Below, piece by piece: positions 13,601 through 27,663 of a stretch of 64,000 nucleotides of DNA (position 1 is its first letter; each line of letters opens with the position of its first letter). The notes under the pieces are model-generated. The model did not search any database, was not told the DNA's origin, and worked only from the letters and a program-made list of their open reading frames with translations. A program made the position numbers and the translations under genes. Source of the DNA: Taeniopygia guttata. Taxonomy: Eukaryota > Chordata > Aves > Passeriformes > Estrildidae. The stretch lies in contig NC_133063.1 in assembly GCF_048771995.1 (NCBI RefSeq), positions 29,417,810 to 29,481,809 on the forward strand. Direction: 5' to 3'.

Positions 13601-16400
13601 TTACAAAGGGCAACTCCTTGCTGGAGGCAAGAATTTGAAAATAACTTCTTGCTCTAGATAGTGACATTTTTGTTATCTCAGTGTGATGAGTTCCATCCAT
13701 AGTTTGAAATTCTGGGATTTAACTCTAGTACAGTATCAGTGCTGAGCTCTTCTTACTTGTCTTCTCAGTGGACAAGCACACCTGGCCAGTAAGGCAGGTA
13801 TAAGAGTAGTCCCAGATTCACTGGGCATAAATTAGACAAAAGGCAACCATTTCTTTCTTGCTTTTGCTTCAGGCGTTTTGCAGGCATACAGTGAGCCAAT
13901 ACTCAGGCCAGATTCAGCAGAGTCCTGGGATCAGAAGTTATTTAACTTTTCAGTCCAATAGGTGGGTTTTAAGAGCAATATCTCCCTCTGACAAGAGTTC
14001 TCCACTTGTACCTTTTGTCCTTAGTCACACTCAAACTGTGAACTTGAAAGGGCATGTCTTCTCTCTGCTATGACCAGCATATGCAGGGACCTATTTCTTA
14101 CTTGAAATTTGTGGATGACAGTGATATGATGCCATTAGTAAAATATTAAATGACTGTCAACAGGGAGTAATTGTGCAATTACTCCTGTGCAATTGTCTGC
14201 CTGACCAGATCTGTGAAATCTGATGTCCCTTTGATGAGGTTCTCTGGAAATGTAATCTTCTCAGAGGTCCCTGGCCTAGACAGTGACACTACAGAGAGTG
14301 TCAGCAATGCAAAAATATTCCATGTTATAAAAGGGTCAAAGAGTGTTCTCAATGTCTTTGAGTTACTTATCCTGCAGAGTGAAACATGATAGTTCCTGGC
14401 AATACTCCTGAAGGAAAAGTATTGTGTAGGTTATCACTTCATCTTCTCATCAAGAATAGGGTCCAGATTTCCTCAACCACATAAAGCCAGTCAGTCAGAA
14501 GCCACTGTCATTTCATGTCTGACCTCAGCATTGCTTAACAAAACATTTTCCTGTTTTGGAAAACACTTGTCTATTAAAAGTACGAGCTGAGACCCTTGTA
14601 GTCCCTTCAAGCAGTCTCACTGTGAAAAGAGTACTCAAGAGAAAAGTACTGAAGGTTCAATAACAAACATATTTAGAAAACTGTAACTAATCAGATGGGA
14701 AACCACATATTTCATTCTTTACTCTCTGCAAGATTTTTTTTTGTTACAGAAGAATTGCTAAATCAAACTGTTGGTTATTAAGAGAAAGACTTCTTTCTAA
14801 ACATTCTCTTTAATAAAATTACATATTAATCTACATTAAATACAAACTTTATCAGATTTCTTTGTCTACAAGAACCCTCTGCATATCCCTAAAAAATTCA
14901 GTAAATTCTTTTCTGAATTTATTAAAAAGCCCTGTCCATTAAGCAGTCAGTTTTTGTTGTTCCCTTGAGAGACTGCTTGCGGCAAATTTTACTGTATTTC
15001 CTTCCCTCCTGGTATTGACTTATAATAAAAGAAAAACATTTTTTCCCTGTTTAATGCATTTTCCAAAATTACATCAGTATCCATCCACTTCAAACAATTT
15101 CTAACAAAGGCCTGATCCAGCTGGATAAACAAAATGATTTTATGTATATTTAATTTTTTATCTTTTTATTATGAACTATTAGAGTGTAGCTTCTTGCCAC
15201 TACTCAGACAAATAATGATTTGCATGTTTAAGCTGAGGTATAGGTATTTTTACTATCACAGTGAAAGTTAAGAAAAACATCCCAATGTAATGAACTTGCA
15301 ACCTCACAGGAAAATAGGGCATTAGTACACAGCAAGGATATCTCTGGAACAATGAATACTGACTGAAAAAAAGAAAATAAACTTCTCATGCTGATACACC
15401 TGTCACAAAGATGAGAAGCATATGATATCTGAGCTTGTTTTCTTTTTTTGCAGATTAAACACGGATCATTACCAAAGTTGATGGACAGATTTCCTAAGTG
15501 CAAAACTATTCCCAAACAAGCAGCAACACAAGCTTCCTACCCAGTGCCCCCTAAGACAAAACTGTTTTCATCCCCATCTGTTGAGGACATACCTGAATAC
15601 ACTTAGAATGAAGCTTTAAGCATAAACTTCTGTGGTTTTTTTCCTTTTAACTAAAAACATTAAATCCAAGGAAACAAACCCAGTATGAACCATTTTTCTT
15701 TCTTTGGTGCTTTGAGAAGATTCTGTTAGAGCTGCATTGAGTTCCATTTGATATTAAGGAAAGGAAAGCCTGTTCCTGAGGACAAGCCGAGTGGCAGAAT
15801 GGGCATGGGCACAATACCACTGTTTATGGATAAGTTGCAGAATCTCTGTTCTTTTTTATTTTATTTTTTTCTAAGGACATAAAGATAGCTGAAAATTATT
15901 TGACACTATGGAGGCGTTTTGATTTACTGCATAACCTTGAAATAGTCTTCAAATCCAGCCTTCACTTCCATTATCATGATGTCAGTGAAGTCAAATTTTC
16001 TTGCGGTGTTCTTCTATTGACTAGAGAAAATTTCAGAAAAGGGATTTTTTTCCTGTATTGATGAGTGCTCATAGCTACCAGAGTTATCCTGACTACAGTG
16101 TCCCACCACAGAATGTCCATGGAGTCCACTTTTTTGAAAGCAGCAATGTACATCACTAATTACTTGTTACATGAGTTACCAGTTAAGTGTGTGTGTTTTC
16201 TTTATGTCAAGGTTCCGTTTTCCCCCACTGACATGTATTTTAGAGCATCAGAGAAACTGGTGACTGTGTAGCTGATTCATAAGCTTGTGGCACAGGAATT
16301 CTGGATCTTGCTCCAGGGTGGTCTGCATAATCTTTACAGTCAAGGGTCATTCCGTGTCTAATGACAACTGTGACCTTTGCATGCCACCACAACACAGTAA
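7638..16400. other. Intergenic, no gene seen
   Basis: AT-rich, with pyrimidine-rich stretches near 8.3-8.6 kb and an A run near 12,480. Short open frames (for example 11338-11694) show no domain or conserved motif. Confidence 0.65.
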
Positions 16401-16405
16401 TGCAT

Positions 16406-17132
16406 TGTGGTGGGTTAGCTCTGGCTAGCAGCCGGACTCCCACCCAGATGCTCACCACCCCTCTGCAGAAGAATGGGAGAAAAAGTAAGTTGAGAAAGTT
16501 TATTGGTTGAGATAAAGATAGAAGATTGCTTACCAGTTGCTGTCATGGGGAAAACATACTTGGGGAAAATAAATTGCTTTTATTTTCAATTAAAATAGAT
16601 TCAGATGGTGGAATACAAATGCAGTCAGTGGAACAGCTCTCCTACCCTTCATTCCAAGGCCCACACTAACTCCTTCAATCCTGACTCCTCTATTCCACCT
16701 GAGTTGCACAGCAGGGGCTTCAGTAAATACGCAGCAGTCAAACTCCCACCCAACTGCTCCTTCCTTCTCACTGTTCCATGCTCCTCTGTGGGCACTCTTC
16801 ATGGACTCCAATTCTTCAGGATAAACCTGTTCCAGCATGGGTTTTCCATGGTCTTCAGGGAATTTCTGCTCTGCTGTGGAGGCTCTCCTTCTCCTTGTCT
16901 GACCTTGGTTTTTCCCTGTGCTGCTTTTCACTCTTTTTGTTCTCTCCTTCTCATTTTGCCCTTTTTAAAATAAGTGTTCCCTGACACACCAGCAGCATGG
17001 CTGAAGGGCTCAGCCATGTCCTGTGGTGGATCCATTGGATCTGGCTTGAGCAAATGTGACCAGCATGAATCAGCCCCTGATCTCCTCTTGCAGAGACAGC
17101 TCCCAAACCTTGCTTGGACACAGTGCCAATAT
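16406..17132 (-). mobile_element. Solo LTR of an avian ERVL-like family
   Basis: About 727 bp. On the + strand it opens TGTGGTGGGTTAGCTCTGGC and closes near AACCTTGC..CCAATAT, the ends of a long LTR family widespread in birds. The direct repeat TGCAT(T) flanks both sides (16401-16405 and 17133-17137), fitting the 5-bp duplication of ERVL-type elements. A TATA-like TTTTAAAAAGG near 16970 followed by AATAAA near 16575 on the - strand suggests - orientation. Solo and diverged. Confidence 0.75.
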
Positions 17133-17137
17133 TGCAT

Positions 17138-18936
17138 TTCCTACCTGTACAAAGAAGTGCCTGCCATAATACTTGTTTTGTTATATCACTCTGTGCTGTG
17201 ACATTATGCAATGCAAAGTGGCAAAAATTTGTGACTGGAATGTGGTATTAGTGTTGAAGATTTTCAAACTTTTTTCCAAAAAAAGCAAAAATAATTGCTT
17301 TTTTCCCCAGCAAATTTTATTTCTCTGCATCCCTCTCTCAGCTTCCAGAAAACATTATGAAAACTCATAGATTGAACCAGGTGGGAAGATTAAACAGAAA
17401 GGAAATACTGTACATACAGCAATTTAATCATCTGAACAAATATTGTCAGTCAGTTATCTCTCTGTGTGCTTATGTAAAAGAAGAGAGGGATGATAAAAGG
17501 AAAATAGGGAGTGAAAGTATGAAGAGAAACAACTTGAACATGAAGAAAGGGAACTTAAAAACATGTACAGACATTACGAAGGCATTTCAAACAGCCATAT
17601 ATGCATTTACCTATGAATAAAACAAAAGCAAAAACAAAAAAAACCCCACCATGCATAGGTGCAGACTGAACTAGGCTCAAAGAATGTTCACCTGTCTGCA
17701 ACTTAGCCAGTAAATCTGTATCATACAAGATCCCTCTATTTTTCTGCTGGAGTACCAAAGCTGGGAGGAACATAGAGTTAAAAAGGATTAATGGAGTAAA
17801 AACAGCATTTTAGGAATGCAAAGTGATTTGTGGCATCAGATCTTGGCTGAAAAAAGCAATCTGTTGAGGACATTGATGGTAAAGCATATTTGATCCAAAC
17901 TGCTACAACACATTACAGAAAAATTGGCATCTGTTTAATATTACATCTATAATAAATACTTTAAAGAAAGGAATTCTAAAGGTGACTACAGAAACTGCAG
18001 ATTTTAAAGCAAGTTCTGAACTCTTACTGTCAGTAATCCTTCCCATATCAGCCCTGTAATACTAAACAGCCTGAGCTTTACCTGGATTATGACCAGTAAA
18101 ATGCAGTGTGTCATATGGGTGAGAAAACAGAAAAATCTGCAATTGTGAAGCTTCTGAAAGTTAATAATTACATATTCAATGTAAACACTTTGTGGCTGCA
18201 CTCGATCCCCAAGTATGATGAAGTAAACAAGGAAATGCTTTCACATTTAATTGCTTTATTGAAGCACTTCAATGTTTTCAGAGGAAGAGATTTCCAGTTC
18301 TCATATGTTTGATTCTAGGAGATGTTTATTTTTCCTAGTCTCCTTTTCTCTTGCCTTTTCAGAACTCAGTATTTCTCAAAACATGAGAAGAGCAAAAAAT
18401 ACCAACAGCAGGAAATGAGAAAAAGATATTTTTGAAAGAGAATAGGAGGATATATGTAGCCAATATGTTTCAAGAATGGTGTTGTCCTAAAGAAACTTAT
18501 CTGACAGTTTCCTGCTGACCCATGATTTCTATGGGGTCACTCAATATATATACAAAATAAAGCCTCTCCCATTTTTAGTACTTATTGGCACAAAGGAGAG
18601 GTGTAATGGATGAAGTGCAAACTATTTTAATTAAGTTCTATAGAGCGCCTGCAGATCAGGACAGGGACAACATTGAGAGGATGCTACTATGAAGTCTTCT
18701 GGAGTACGACAAGACAATTTATAAGGCTGTCAACCTTTTAAATTTCATAGCAATAGAGTTGCTATTTGCCTGTTTTGCCAGAAAGATTACAATCAAAATA
18801 ATTTCTTTATTAAAATACAATGATGATTCCTTAGGTCAGGTTTTTTGTGCCTTCAACTCTTGCTGAAACCATAACATAGAAATAATATACATACAAATAA
18901 TTAGTTTTACTTAACAATTGAATTACTGTCTATTGT
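17138..18936. other. Intergenic, nothing recognised
   Basis: AT-rich sequence between the 16.4-kb LTR and the nested CR1 pair. No supportable feature. Confidence 0.65.
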
Positions 18937-20335
18937 ATAGAATGATCATATAAGATTGGAAGGGGAGCTCAAGGATTAAGCCCAACTTTCCTGACAAAAG
19001 CACAGGGTAGACAAGATCAGCACCATGTTCAGGCAAATTCCCCAGTTGTGCTGGGGAATTAATTACTTTCCTGGGGAGATTAATCCAATGGCTTATTGCT
19101 CTTATTGTGAAAGATTTTACTGTCTAAATAGAATATCCCCAGGAGTAACTTTAACTGATTGCCCCATATCTTTTCCATGTGACTCCTTGTGAAAAGGGAG
19201 TATCAATTTTCTTTGAAGCCAGCCTTTAAATACTGATTAGGCCTTCCTTAAGTCTTTTCCCATCTGGATGGCTTCCTTGTTCTTTGTGTCCCTTCTCTGG
19301 ACTCTCTCCAGCCTATCCATGTCTTTTGTTTTGTGTGGCAGGAACCAAAACTGAACACAGTGTTCCAGGTGTAGCCTGACAAATGCTGAGTAGAGTGAGA
19401 CAATGACTCCTCTATCTCTGCTGGTGGTGTCCTTGTTGATGCAGCCTGCCATTCCACTGGCTTTCTCTGCCATAGCAGGACAATTCACTGAGCTTGCTGC
19501 CCAAGGACATCCAGGTCCCTTTCCACAGAGCTGCTCCTTAGCCAGGTAGATCCCAGCCCTTGCTGCAGTAATGGATTAGTTTTTCCAAGTGCCAAATGTT
19601 CTACTTGTCTCTGTTGAACTCCATAAGATTCCTGTTACCCTATTCTTACAGCCCGTACAGATCTGGAGTGGTGGGGGCAGTTTTGGGCACCACAGTGCAA
19701 AAAAGACGTTGAACTGTTAGAGTGTCCAGAGGAGGCCATGAGGATGGTGAAAGGCCCTGAGAGGAAGCTGTGTGAGGAATGGCTGAGGTCACATTGGAGA
19801 AGAGGAGACTGAGGGGAGACCTCACTGTAGTTCTGCAACTTCCTCTTGAGGGGAAGAGAAGGGGAAGGTACTGACCTCTTTTTTGTGGTGGCAGTGACAT
19901 GACCTGAGGGAATGGCCTGAAGTTGTGTCAGGGGAGGTTTAGAGTCTTCACCCAAAGAACGGCTGGTTGCTGGAACAGGCTCCCCAGGGAAGTGGTCACC
20001 AGCCTGACAGAGATCAAGAAGCATGTGGACAGTGCTGTCAGGCACATGGTGTGGCTCTTGGGGTGTCCTGTGCAGGCCCAAGAATTAGACTTCTATGATC
20101 CTGATGGGGCCCATCCAACTCAGCATGTTCTGTGATTCTGTGGTTCCTGAGGAATGGCTCTTTCTTTCAAAGTATCCACATTCCCACGCACTTTAGAGTC
20201 ATCAGCAAACTTCTTCAGGTTATACCTGGTGCCATTTTATCAGTGCTATTAAATAGAGCATTGGGCCCACAAGTGGGGGATCCCACTTGTGCCAGGCTTT
20301 TGTTTTTGAAAGGAACTATTTGCCAACACCCCCTT
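18937..20335 (-). mobile_element. Old CR1 LINE, antisense, split by a younger CR1
   Basis: The + strand begins with a degenerate TATAGAATGATCATA, the CR1 3' end in reverse. On the - strand it encodes a CR1 reverse-transcriptase C-terminus: VSLYSAFVRLHLEHCVQFW and DRLERVQRRD (about 19280-19440). The element stops at about 19650 and resumes after 20142, where GTCATCAGCAAACTTC and GGGGGATCCCACTTGTG match the next part of antisense CR1. The gap is filled by another CR1. Frame is broken in several places. Confidence 0.85.
19655..20142 (+). mobile_element. Younger CR1 LINE 3' fragment inserted in the older CR1
   Basis: 5'-truncated CR1 running from near GGGCACCACAGTGCAAAAAAG to the typical 3' end: CTCTTGGGGTGTCCTGTGCA, then CCATCCAACTCAGCATG and the terminal octamer repeat TTCTGTGATTCTGTG. 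Its orientation is opposite to the host CR1. 5' truncation and octamer 3' repeats in place of a poly(A) tail are CR1 hallmarks. Confidence 0.88.
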
Positions 20336-22119
20336 GGTGCATTCAGGCACCCCCTCAGCCTGCACACAGACCTCTTGTATAGGCCATAACCTATCAGTCC
20401 TCCTCTAGGAGTAGGCTGGGGAGACTATGATTTATTCACTTTCTTTAGACATAAAGTGACACCTGCTTTAATAAAGACTGAGCATTTAATTTTTTCTAGT
20501 ATCCCAGTTTTTGTCCGGTTTTCCTGTTTTCCCCTTATTCAAAGAAATACACATACAGCATCATGTCCTGTCCTAAAAGAGGTTAAGAATAACAGCTATG
20601 TGCACAACTGTGTGCTCCAATGTTTCTTGCTTCATATCGCTTTCTGGAGAATTTCTCCATCTCATCCTTGTACATCTAGCAACTTATCCCTTACATCTAG
20701 CTGAAACAGTGTGTTTTGGTTCACAAATAATAGTTCAGCTTTGCTTTGACTCTAAATTGCAATGATGTTTGGGAATAATATTCTGTTCCTATTAGCTTAA
20801 GCAGTCAACTGAAGTAAATACTACTTTTGTTTGTATTTTGGAAGTGGTTCATACTGACTAAAAGTCTGGAATGGCAGAGCTACCAGCTGTGGCACTCTTC
20901 ATTGTCAAATTATGGGAATCACAGTAGTAAAAAAAAACATAAAATGGAAAAACATAAAATATGCAATATGTTATGGCCCCAAAAAGATGAACAGTTCAGA
21001 GCAAATTTGCATTTTGAGCCAGGAGTGTAGAATCATTGAGCCATGGGCATAGAATCATCTTGATGAGAAATCACAGGCCATCAGATTGACTGCAGCTCCA
21101 GGAAAATCTTAGTACCTTATTTACAGGTATAATTAAAGCTTGATTATAGAGTTTTGTCTGGTTTCAACTCTATAAAAATTCTTGAATTTAATTTGGACTG
21201 GGGACATTTCAAGATGTAATTGAGAGTTAAATACACTATTCTTCTAACTTACTCATTTGAATTAAATAATTTAGGTTACTATTTAGATATATTTGTTCAA
21301 ATTGAGTAATTTAGGTGAAGACTAAGTGAAATATAAATCACATCAGTCTTACAAAATTCTCTTTGTCTGCTTATACATGATAAGTAATTTATTATTGTAT
21401 ACATGTTATTCTGAGAGGAAAATAAGATATAAATAGTTTTTTACATCAATGAGAATGATGCAAGTATAAAGGGGAATTTATGTGGGTGTAGTTACTCGTT
21501 CACATTATCACTTGGCTTTTATGCCAAGGCTAACATCCTTTCTTTCTTGAACACTCTTGACATATAATGGTTGCAAGTTATTTAAACCCTAAGTCTCCCC
21601 TCAACTCACATAACATGCTGTACCTTGAACAACACAGCATTTCCTACCTTTGTGCTGGAGAGCAAGGTTAAGTTAGCAGTGACCCCAAAGAAGGCTGTTA
21701 TCACCATATAGTGCAGTACTTTCCAGCAGTATTCTTCCATAGAGTCAGAGAGACCTGACCATATATTGTCTGCCTTCTGGACTGCAGTTAAGACATTGCT
21801 TCTCAACTATTCTCTTGTATTGTTTTAGCTAATCATCAGCTCTCTTTAAAATTGTTTTGCATGCATGGTTTCTTAATTACATTTAAAACACTTCTTTAAC
21901 AGAAAAGTATTTGCACTCTTCAACGTCTAGTGGGCCTCTTGATCTTAATTAAATAAATCATAATACTTAGAAATGAGCCTAGAGTACAAAATTCTGTTCA
22001 AAATATATTTTAAAAGTATGTTGAAAATCTGTGCCTGAGTATTCATTTGGTGCTACTATTTGAGAAATCAAATTAGTTGGTCTTACATACACATGTGACC
22101 CTGGAGCTATCAGGAGAGT
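20336..22119. other. Intergenic, nothing clear
   Basis: AT-rich. A short CATAGAATCAT near 21050 recalls a CR1 end but the rest does not extend. Confidence 0.6.
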
Positions 22120-22920
22120 AGCAAAAATCAGTCCTGAAGAATGAAGGAGTCCAGAAAGGCAACGTGTACTTTCAAAGAAGCTGTTAAATACTCAGGAGCA
22201 GTCCAAATGTGTAGAAAGACAAGTGGTCAGGCGAAAAAGACCAGCCTGGTTAAACAGAGAAGTTAGGCTGGTGCTTAGGGGAAAAAGAGACTCATATCTA
22301 TAAGGGGGGGTCAGGTAGCTTGGGAGAACTATAAGGACGTCCTGAGGTCATTAAGGAGAAGATTAGAAGGGTCAAAACTCAACTACAGTTTGATTTGGCA
22401 CCTATAGTTGAAGATAACAAAAAAGTTTCTATAAATACATTAGCAGCAAAAGGAACCTCAAGGAGAGTCTCCATCATCCACTGACAGCAGAGAGTACTAT
22501 AGTACCACGCGATGAGGAAAAGGCAAAGGTGCTTAATGCTTTCTTTGCCTCAGCCGTTAATATCAAAAACAGTTGTCCTCAAGATACTCATCTCCCTGAC
22601 ATGGAAATTGGTGAAGATCAGTGAAGCCTGCACAGTCTGGGAGGAGATGCTAAGTGACCTGCTGTGCCTGCTGGAAGGAGGTTGTGGTGAGGTGGGGATC
22701 AGTCTCTTGTACAGTGCCTGCAGTAAGAGGATAAATAGAAATACCCTAAACTGAGGCACAGAAGATTCAGATTAGATATGAGAAAAACATCTTTCCCTGT
22801 TAGATGGTCAGACATTGGAATAGGTTGCCCAGGGAGGCGGTTGGTTTGCCATCCCCAGAGTTGTTTAAGAAGGCTCTGGATCTGGTGCTGGTTGTACTCC
22901 TGAAGATTATTACTAGAGGA
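22120..22920 (+). mobile_element. CR1 LINE with internal deletion
   Basis: The first part (to about 22640) reads as CR1 ORF2 upstream of and entering the RT domain: AAAAAGACCAGCCTGGTTAA, and GAGGAAAAGGCAAAGGTGCT for the DEEKAEVLNAFFA motif. The sequence then jumps to CR1 3' UTR (GGTGGGGATCAGTCTCTTGT; AGGTTGCCCAGGGAGGCGGT), so most of the RT domain is missing. Frame is broken repeatedly. The very 3' end is not clear. Confidence 0.82.
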
Positions 22921-25900
22921 AAGACAAAGTAAGAAGACAATTTTCATGCATTACCTATCCTTAAGAATCATGTAGTTTGTCACTGGATTGATCAGAATTA
23001 TGTAGTCACATAACAAATAATCTACATGTAACCACTGTTGGAATAACTCCTTATTTTCAATTTAAACCACAAGGCTGTCTCACCTTGAACCCCAAGACAC
23101 AGATGTGCCTTAGATAACATTCCCTGTATGTGGCACATGATATAACCTCTTGTATACTCTGGCTATGGATGATCTACCTAGAGCAACATAAAAATAAAGA
23201 ATATGATGTCTCGTGGATAGCATGCTAATAGTCACTGTATATTTTAGCTGTAGACCAACCAAAAGTTCTAACCCCTGTTAGTGTTACCATCTTATATAAA
23301 AGCCAGATTCCAGGATGTAGATGTTTCCACTGAAACCTACCAGAATGTATGTTAAAACTGGCAGACAGATTGTTTTGGGAGTACTATGAAGTTTGGACAA
23401 ATTCTTTAGTCTAAACAGTCAGTTTAAAGTCTCACCCCATTAGAACATAAAGATTTTTCTTACTCCTGGGAGGTCTTGAAACCACCAACATATCTCCTGG
23501 ACAATTTGGGATCTGAATGGAATTATCTTCATATGTAGATTAATACATAACATAGCTAAAGGAAAAGTGAAATTTCACAAAATATTTTGAAATCCAATAT
23601 TTTGGCTTTCACAATAACACTGCATCCGCAAGTTTGTGAGAGTGTACAAATTTGTGATATCCAAAATTTTGCTTAAATAATTGTAGATGTTCATGCAAGT
23701 TTTCTAACAGAGCAATAACTGGGGATTTGATAAATTAAAAATGCTGATTTTACATTATAAAACACAGGGCCTTGCCATTCAAAGGAGGAAAACTGGGGAC
23801 TACTATGTCTCAGTTACACCCCCAGGCTTACTGCTGATATGACCCTATGAAGCTGCCCTTGGAGACACCTGGTTTGCTCACTGTCACACTTCCATGCCTG
23901 GGTGTGGGCCTTCAAAGGTTCCCTCAGGTTTGGGCCTTCAAAGTCTCGTTTACTACTTCAGCATTCTCATTTCACAGAAGAAGGACAACAGGTCAGAGAG
24001 CAAGTTTTTAAGTTAAATGTACTGAATGTGTTTACATTTTATATATGCACACTTGTAACATACATACACATGCACAAAAGAAATGTATGTAGAAATAAGA
24101 TAGCATTGTGCCCTCTCAGAAGTAGCAAGTTCACAAGGTAAGTATATGCTAGTGTAAAAAATAAATATGCTTTAGTATAAAATTGGCAGTGGTAATATTT
24201 TTTAGTACTAAAAAAATAGCTCCCTATTCCCCTTCTCCGCTCCAGTCATGACTTTTAATTTGTATTGCTCCTCTGAAAACATCCGTTTTCTCCTCTATGA
24301 AATGAAAGGTCCTATTCTAAGGAACAACTTCATCAAAATAAAACATAGGAAACTTAATATTAAGAAAAATTACCTACTCCAAGGGTTGTGAAACACTTGC
24401 AGGCCATAAAGCAGTTGGGGTCTTCATCTCAGAACGAGTCTGTGCTTCATATGCTTCATGAAAAAACAGTATCCTCTGCCCTCTGAGGAATCCCTACCTA
24501 TAATGTGCTGTTATCTCACAACAGTTTCTTTTTGTTGCAAATATTTAAGGCAGGATGTTACTGAAAGCTTTTCTTAAAAAAAAATTGAACTATTGCCTGC
24601 ATGCCCCAAAGTAGGCGTTGCAGACAGGTGCTGCAGCAGCACAGGGAGCAGAGAGCTCCCAGGTGTGACTCCAGGGAAGCCTTTTAGCCTGGTACCTGCA
24701 CCCTGATGAAAGGAGTTGTTTGTGCTACCTGAAAAAAAAGTGTTCATGAGTGATACTTTTGACTGGCAAAGGCAGAAAATCTGTCCAAGGAGTGCTTAAT
24801 GTTCTTAGGAAACCCATTTTGGAGATATTAAACCTGAAAACTTACCAGAAGAAACCAGGAGAGGGCAATGAGCACACAGCTGATAGCTAGAAAGGCCCAA
24901 CATACTGAATGGTATGCCATTTTTTTCTATCAAGGGATAAATATATATTTGCACCCTTTGGCCCTGAAGAAGCTGCAGTTCTGGGCTTAAATATTACCAC
25001 ATTGCACACAATAGGTCTAAGGGTCTCTCAAAGCAAACCAAAGGTTTCTTCATCCATCTTGATAAAATAAAAAACAGTTCAGAATTGCTGCTGAGAATTT
25101 CCTCTTGCACTAAATGGAAGAATATGTTTAACTGGAAAAATTCCCAGAATTAATGCCACAGAAATTTGCATTAGAAAACAACAAAAAAAACCTCATCCCA
25201 ATAATCTGCATTTAGAAGTGGAAAACCCATTGAAAATATCTGTTCTAAGAAATTGCTTTCACAACAGTCTTCATATGAACACACTCTTAAGTTGATTCTT
25301 TCCCAGCACATATTATTTTTAAGAAACCTATTTAGCTCATTTTAGTCACTTTCAGGAAGTTTAACTTTATTGTAGGACTCTGAAAAATCTATGTGTTCAT
25401 TAACAAAAGGAGGAAAGCATTTCTTTGGTTTCCCCAGAAAAAAAATGCTTGCTGTTCTATGTGTTGCTGTTAAGTCCACTGCAGACATAAACAACAGTAA
25501 ATTGTACTGCTGAATTGAGGCATATAATTTTCTTAGTTTAAGAAGACAGCGTAACTGTTAACTTCAAAGATGCTGTAATAAAAAAAAATTAAAAAAAAAA
25601 AAAAGGAAGTTGCTTCAGCAGAAACAAAAATAACCCCCTCCAAAAGCAAAGGAATAAGGCACATCATTATTCTCAGGTATAAACAAGTGCAGGGGTTTAA
25701 ACTTAAACCTTTTTATAGCTGAAGTGGAAATAAGTTCCACCAAAAAATATTCTTCTGAAGCTCAAGTCCTGATTTTTTATTTTTCAGTCTTAGTAATTTA
25801 GGTGGCATGTGCTGGATTCTGTTTTTGTCCTAAAGGTATTGGTTTAATATTTTATAACAAAATATTTAAAGTCCTGAGGAATTCAGAATACTTTTAGTAT

Positions 25901-27663
25901 CCACGGGAGCAAACAAACACATATTGCCTGCATACCAAATAGTCTAGTGGTTTACTGCAGTGAGAAACTGCCCACCACTTTTTATGGTTTAACCTCAGTG
26001 CTTAGTTCTTTATGGGTTCAGATGAGTTGAGTTCATGTTTATCCAGGATATTATTTTCTCACACTTAACCTGCACATGTTGATCACTGCTTGGAACATCC
26101 TTCTGACAATGCATTTTAAATACCTGTTTATAAAAACATTATTTCATGGGATATGAAGAACAACATGACCATTTTTTGGTCACAGAAAATGACTTAATTA
26201 AATCTTATATTCTTCAAGAGGATAAACATTATTGTTTATAAAAGCATTACTTTTACAATTGGAGTGCTGCCACAGGGAGCAAAATAAAAATGAAGGCAAA
26301 TTTTTCTCAACAGCATTTTAAAACCTAGAGATAAGAGATGCTCTCCAGATGCTATACAGTTCAACAATTCAGAACAGGAAGGAATGTACCACTAATCTCT
26401 ATTTTGATTTGCAGGCTTTTTTTGGAGAAGTACTTTCCAGTAATGGTTTTATCACAGAGGTGGAGGTGCAACAGACAGGTGCACAGGATTCAGTAGGAAT
26501 GCACAGGCAAGACAGGACTGCCTGGGTCACACTGACTGCAGTGGAAATCTGTACCTTGTTTCTGGCCTCTGTTTGATATCTTTTGACCCTGGAGAAAGGA
26601 ACCTGGTCAATTTCTTCAGGTATGTTCAGATATAGTTTACCTGACACCTTTTAAGCCTGGGCAAAATCTGCAAATCATGATGTAAGACTAAACATGAGCT
26701 CTGTGGTTCCCCAGTACACGGGGTGTTTTTTTGAGAAGTCCCTCCACCAAGTATGCATCTTGGCTACAATGTGGATCCTAAATGTAGTTTTATAAACCAC
26801 ATTTATAAATGTATTCTGCATATAAATTTTGAATGGTGAAGTAATTTGAATTTTTTCAAGGGATGCAGTATTCATTCTGATTGCAGTTTTCAGCGAGCAA
26901 AAACCATGTAACAAAAGAGAAGACTTAGCAATTTCTCCTAATTAATGTGTTTGATGACTTCTTGTGAAAAAGACATCAGATTGTCTTCAGGTGCATGTAT
27001 ATGAAAACTTCTCAAAATGCTTCTGGAGGATAAGTGGATCTCTTCCTCCCAGCTGACATTTACTAGTGGTTTTCTCAGCCCACTAGCACTCCATCATTTG
27101 GTAGGAAGAATATAAAGTTAGATAAATACATTATCAGCACACCAGAGTCTGCATCAGAAACCTCCTTTACAACAACGTGCCCCTTTCTCAGTTAGAAACC
27201 CAGGGAAGGACAGTCACTCTGAAGATCAGATAATGGCAGGAGTGTTTCAAAACTGCTGCAGCTCATTGTCAAAAATCTGATCCTCCCTTATGAAGCAAGA
27301 GCCAGGAGGGAAAAGTGAGGGACCTTATAAAAATGAGAGAACAAGAACAGTAAACAAAACTTTGTTTTCTTTTTCTTAATTCTCTAGTCAACACTTATTA
27401 TGCTTAAAACATTTTTATTCATGCTTGTGCTAACAGATGTTTTCTTAGTACAGATGCTGTCCTGAATGACAACTTCAGTGAAGGTGTTAAATTCAAATTA
27501 CAAACAAGGAACGCTTTATTATGTTTTGTAGGGAAGGGAAGAAAGTATTGCATCAGCTGACTTTGGGATGTGGTGTGCTCTCTATCATTTGACCTCTTTA
27601 ATCCAAGGCCGTCTTTCTAAAAAAGGTATCTTAGTTCAGATAATTATGATCTTTATGCAGAAA
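22921..27663. other. Intergenic, no gene seen
   Basis: AT-rich with an A-rich run at about 25580-25605. No coding exon or recognisable repeat. Confidence 0.65.

Noticed and set aside
21026-21110. CR1-like CATAGAATCAT start
   Set aside because: Only the end motif fits; the following sequence does not continue as CR1.
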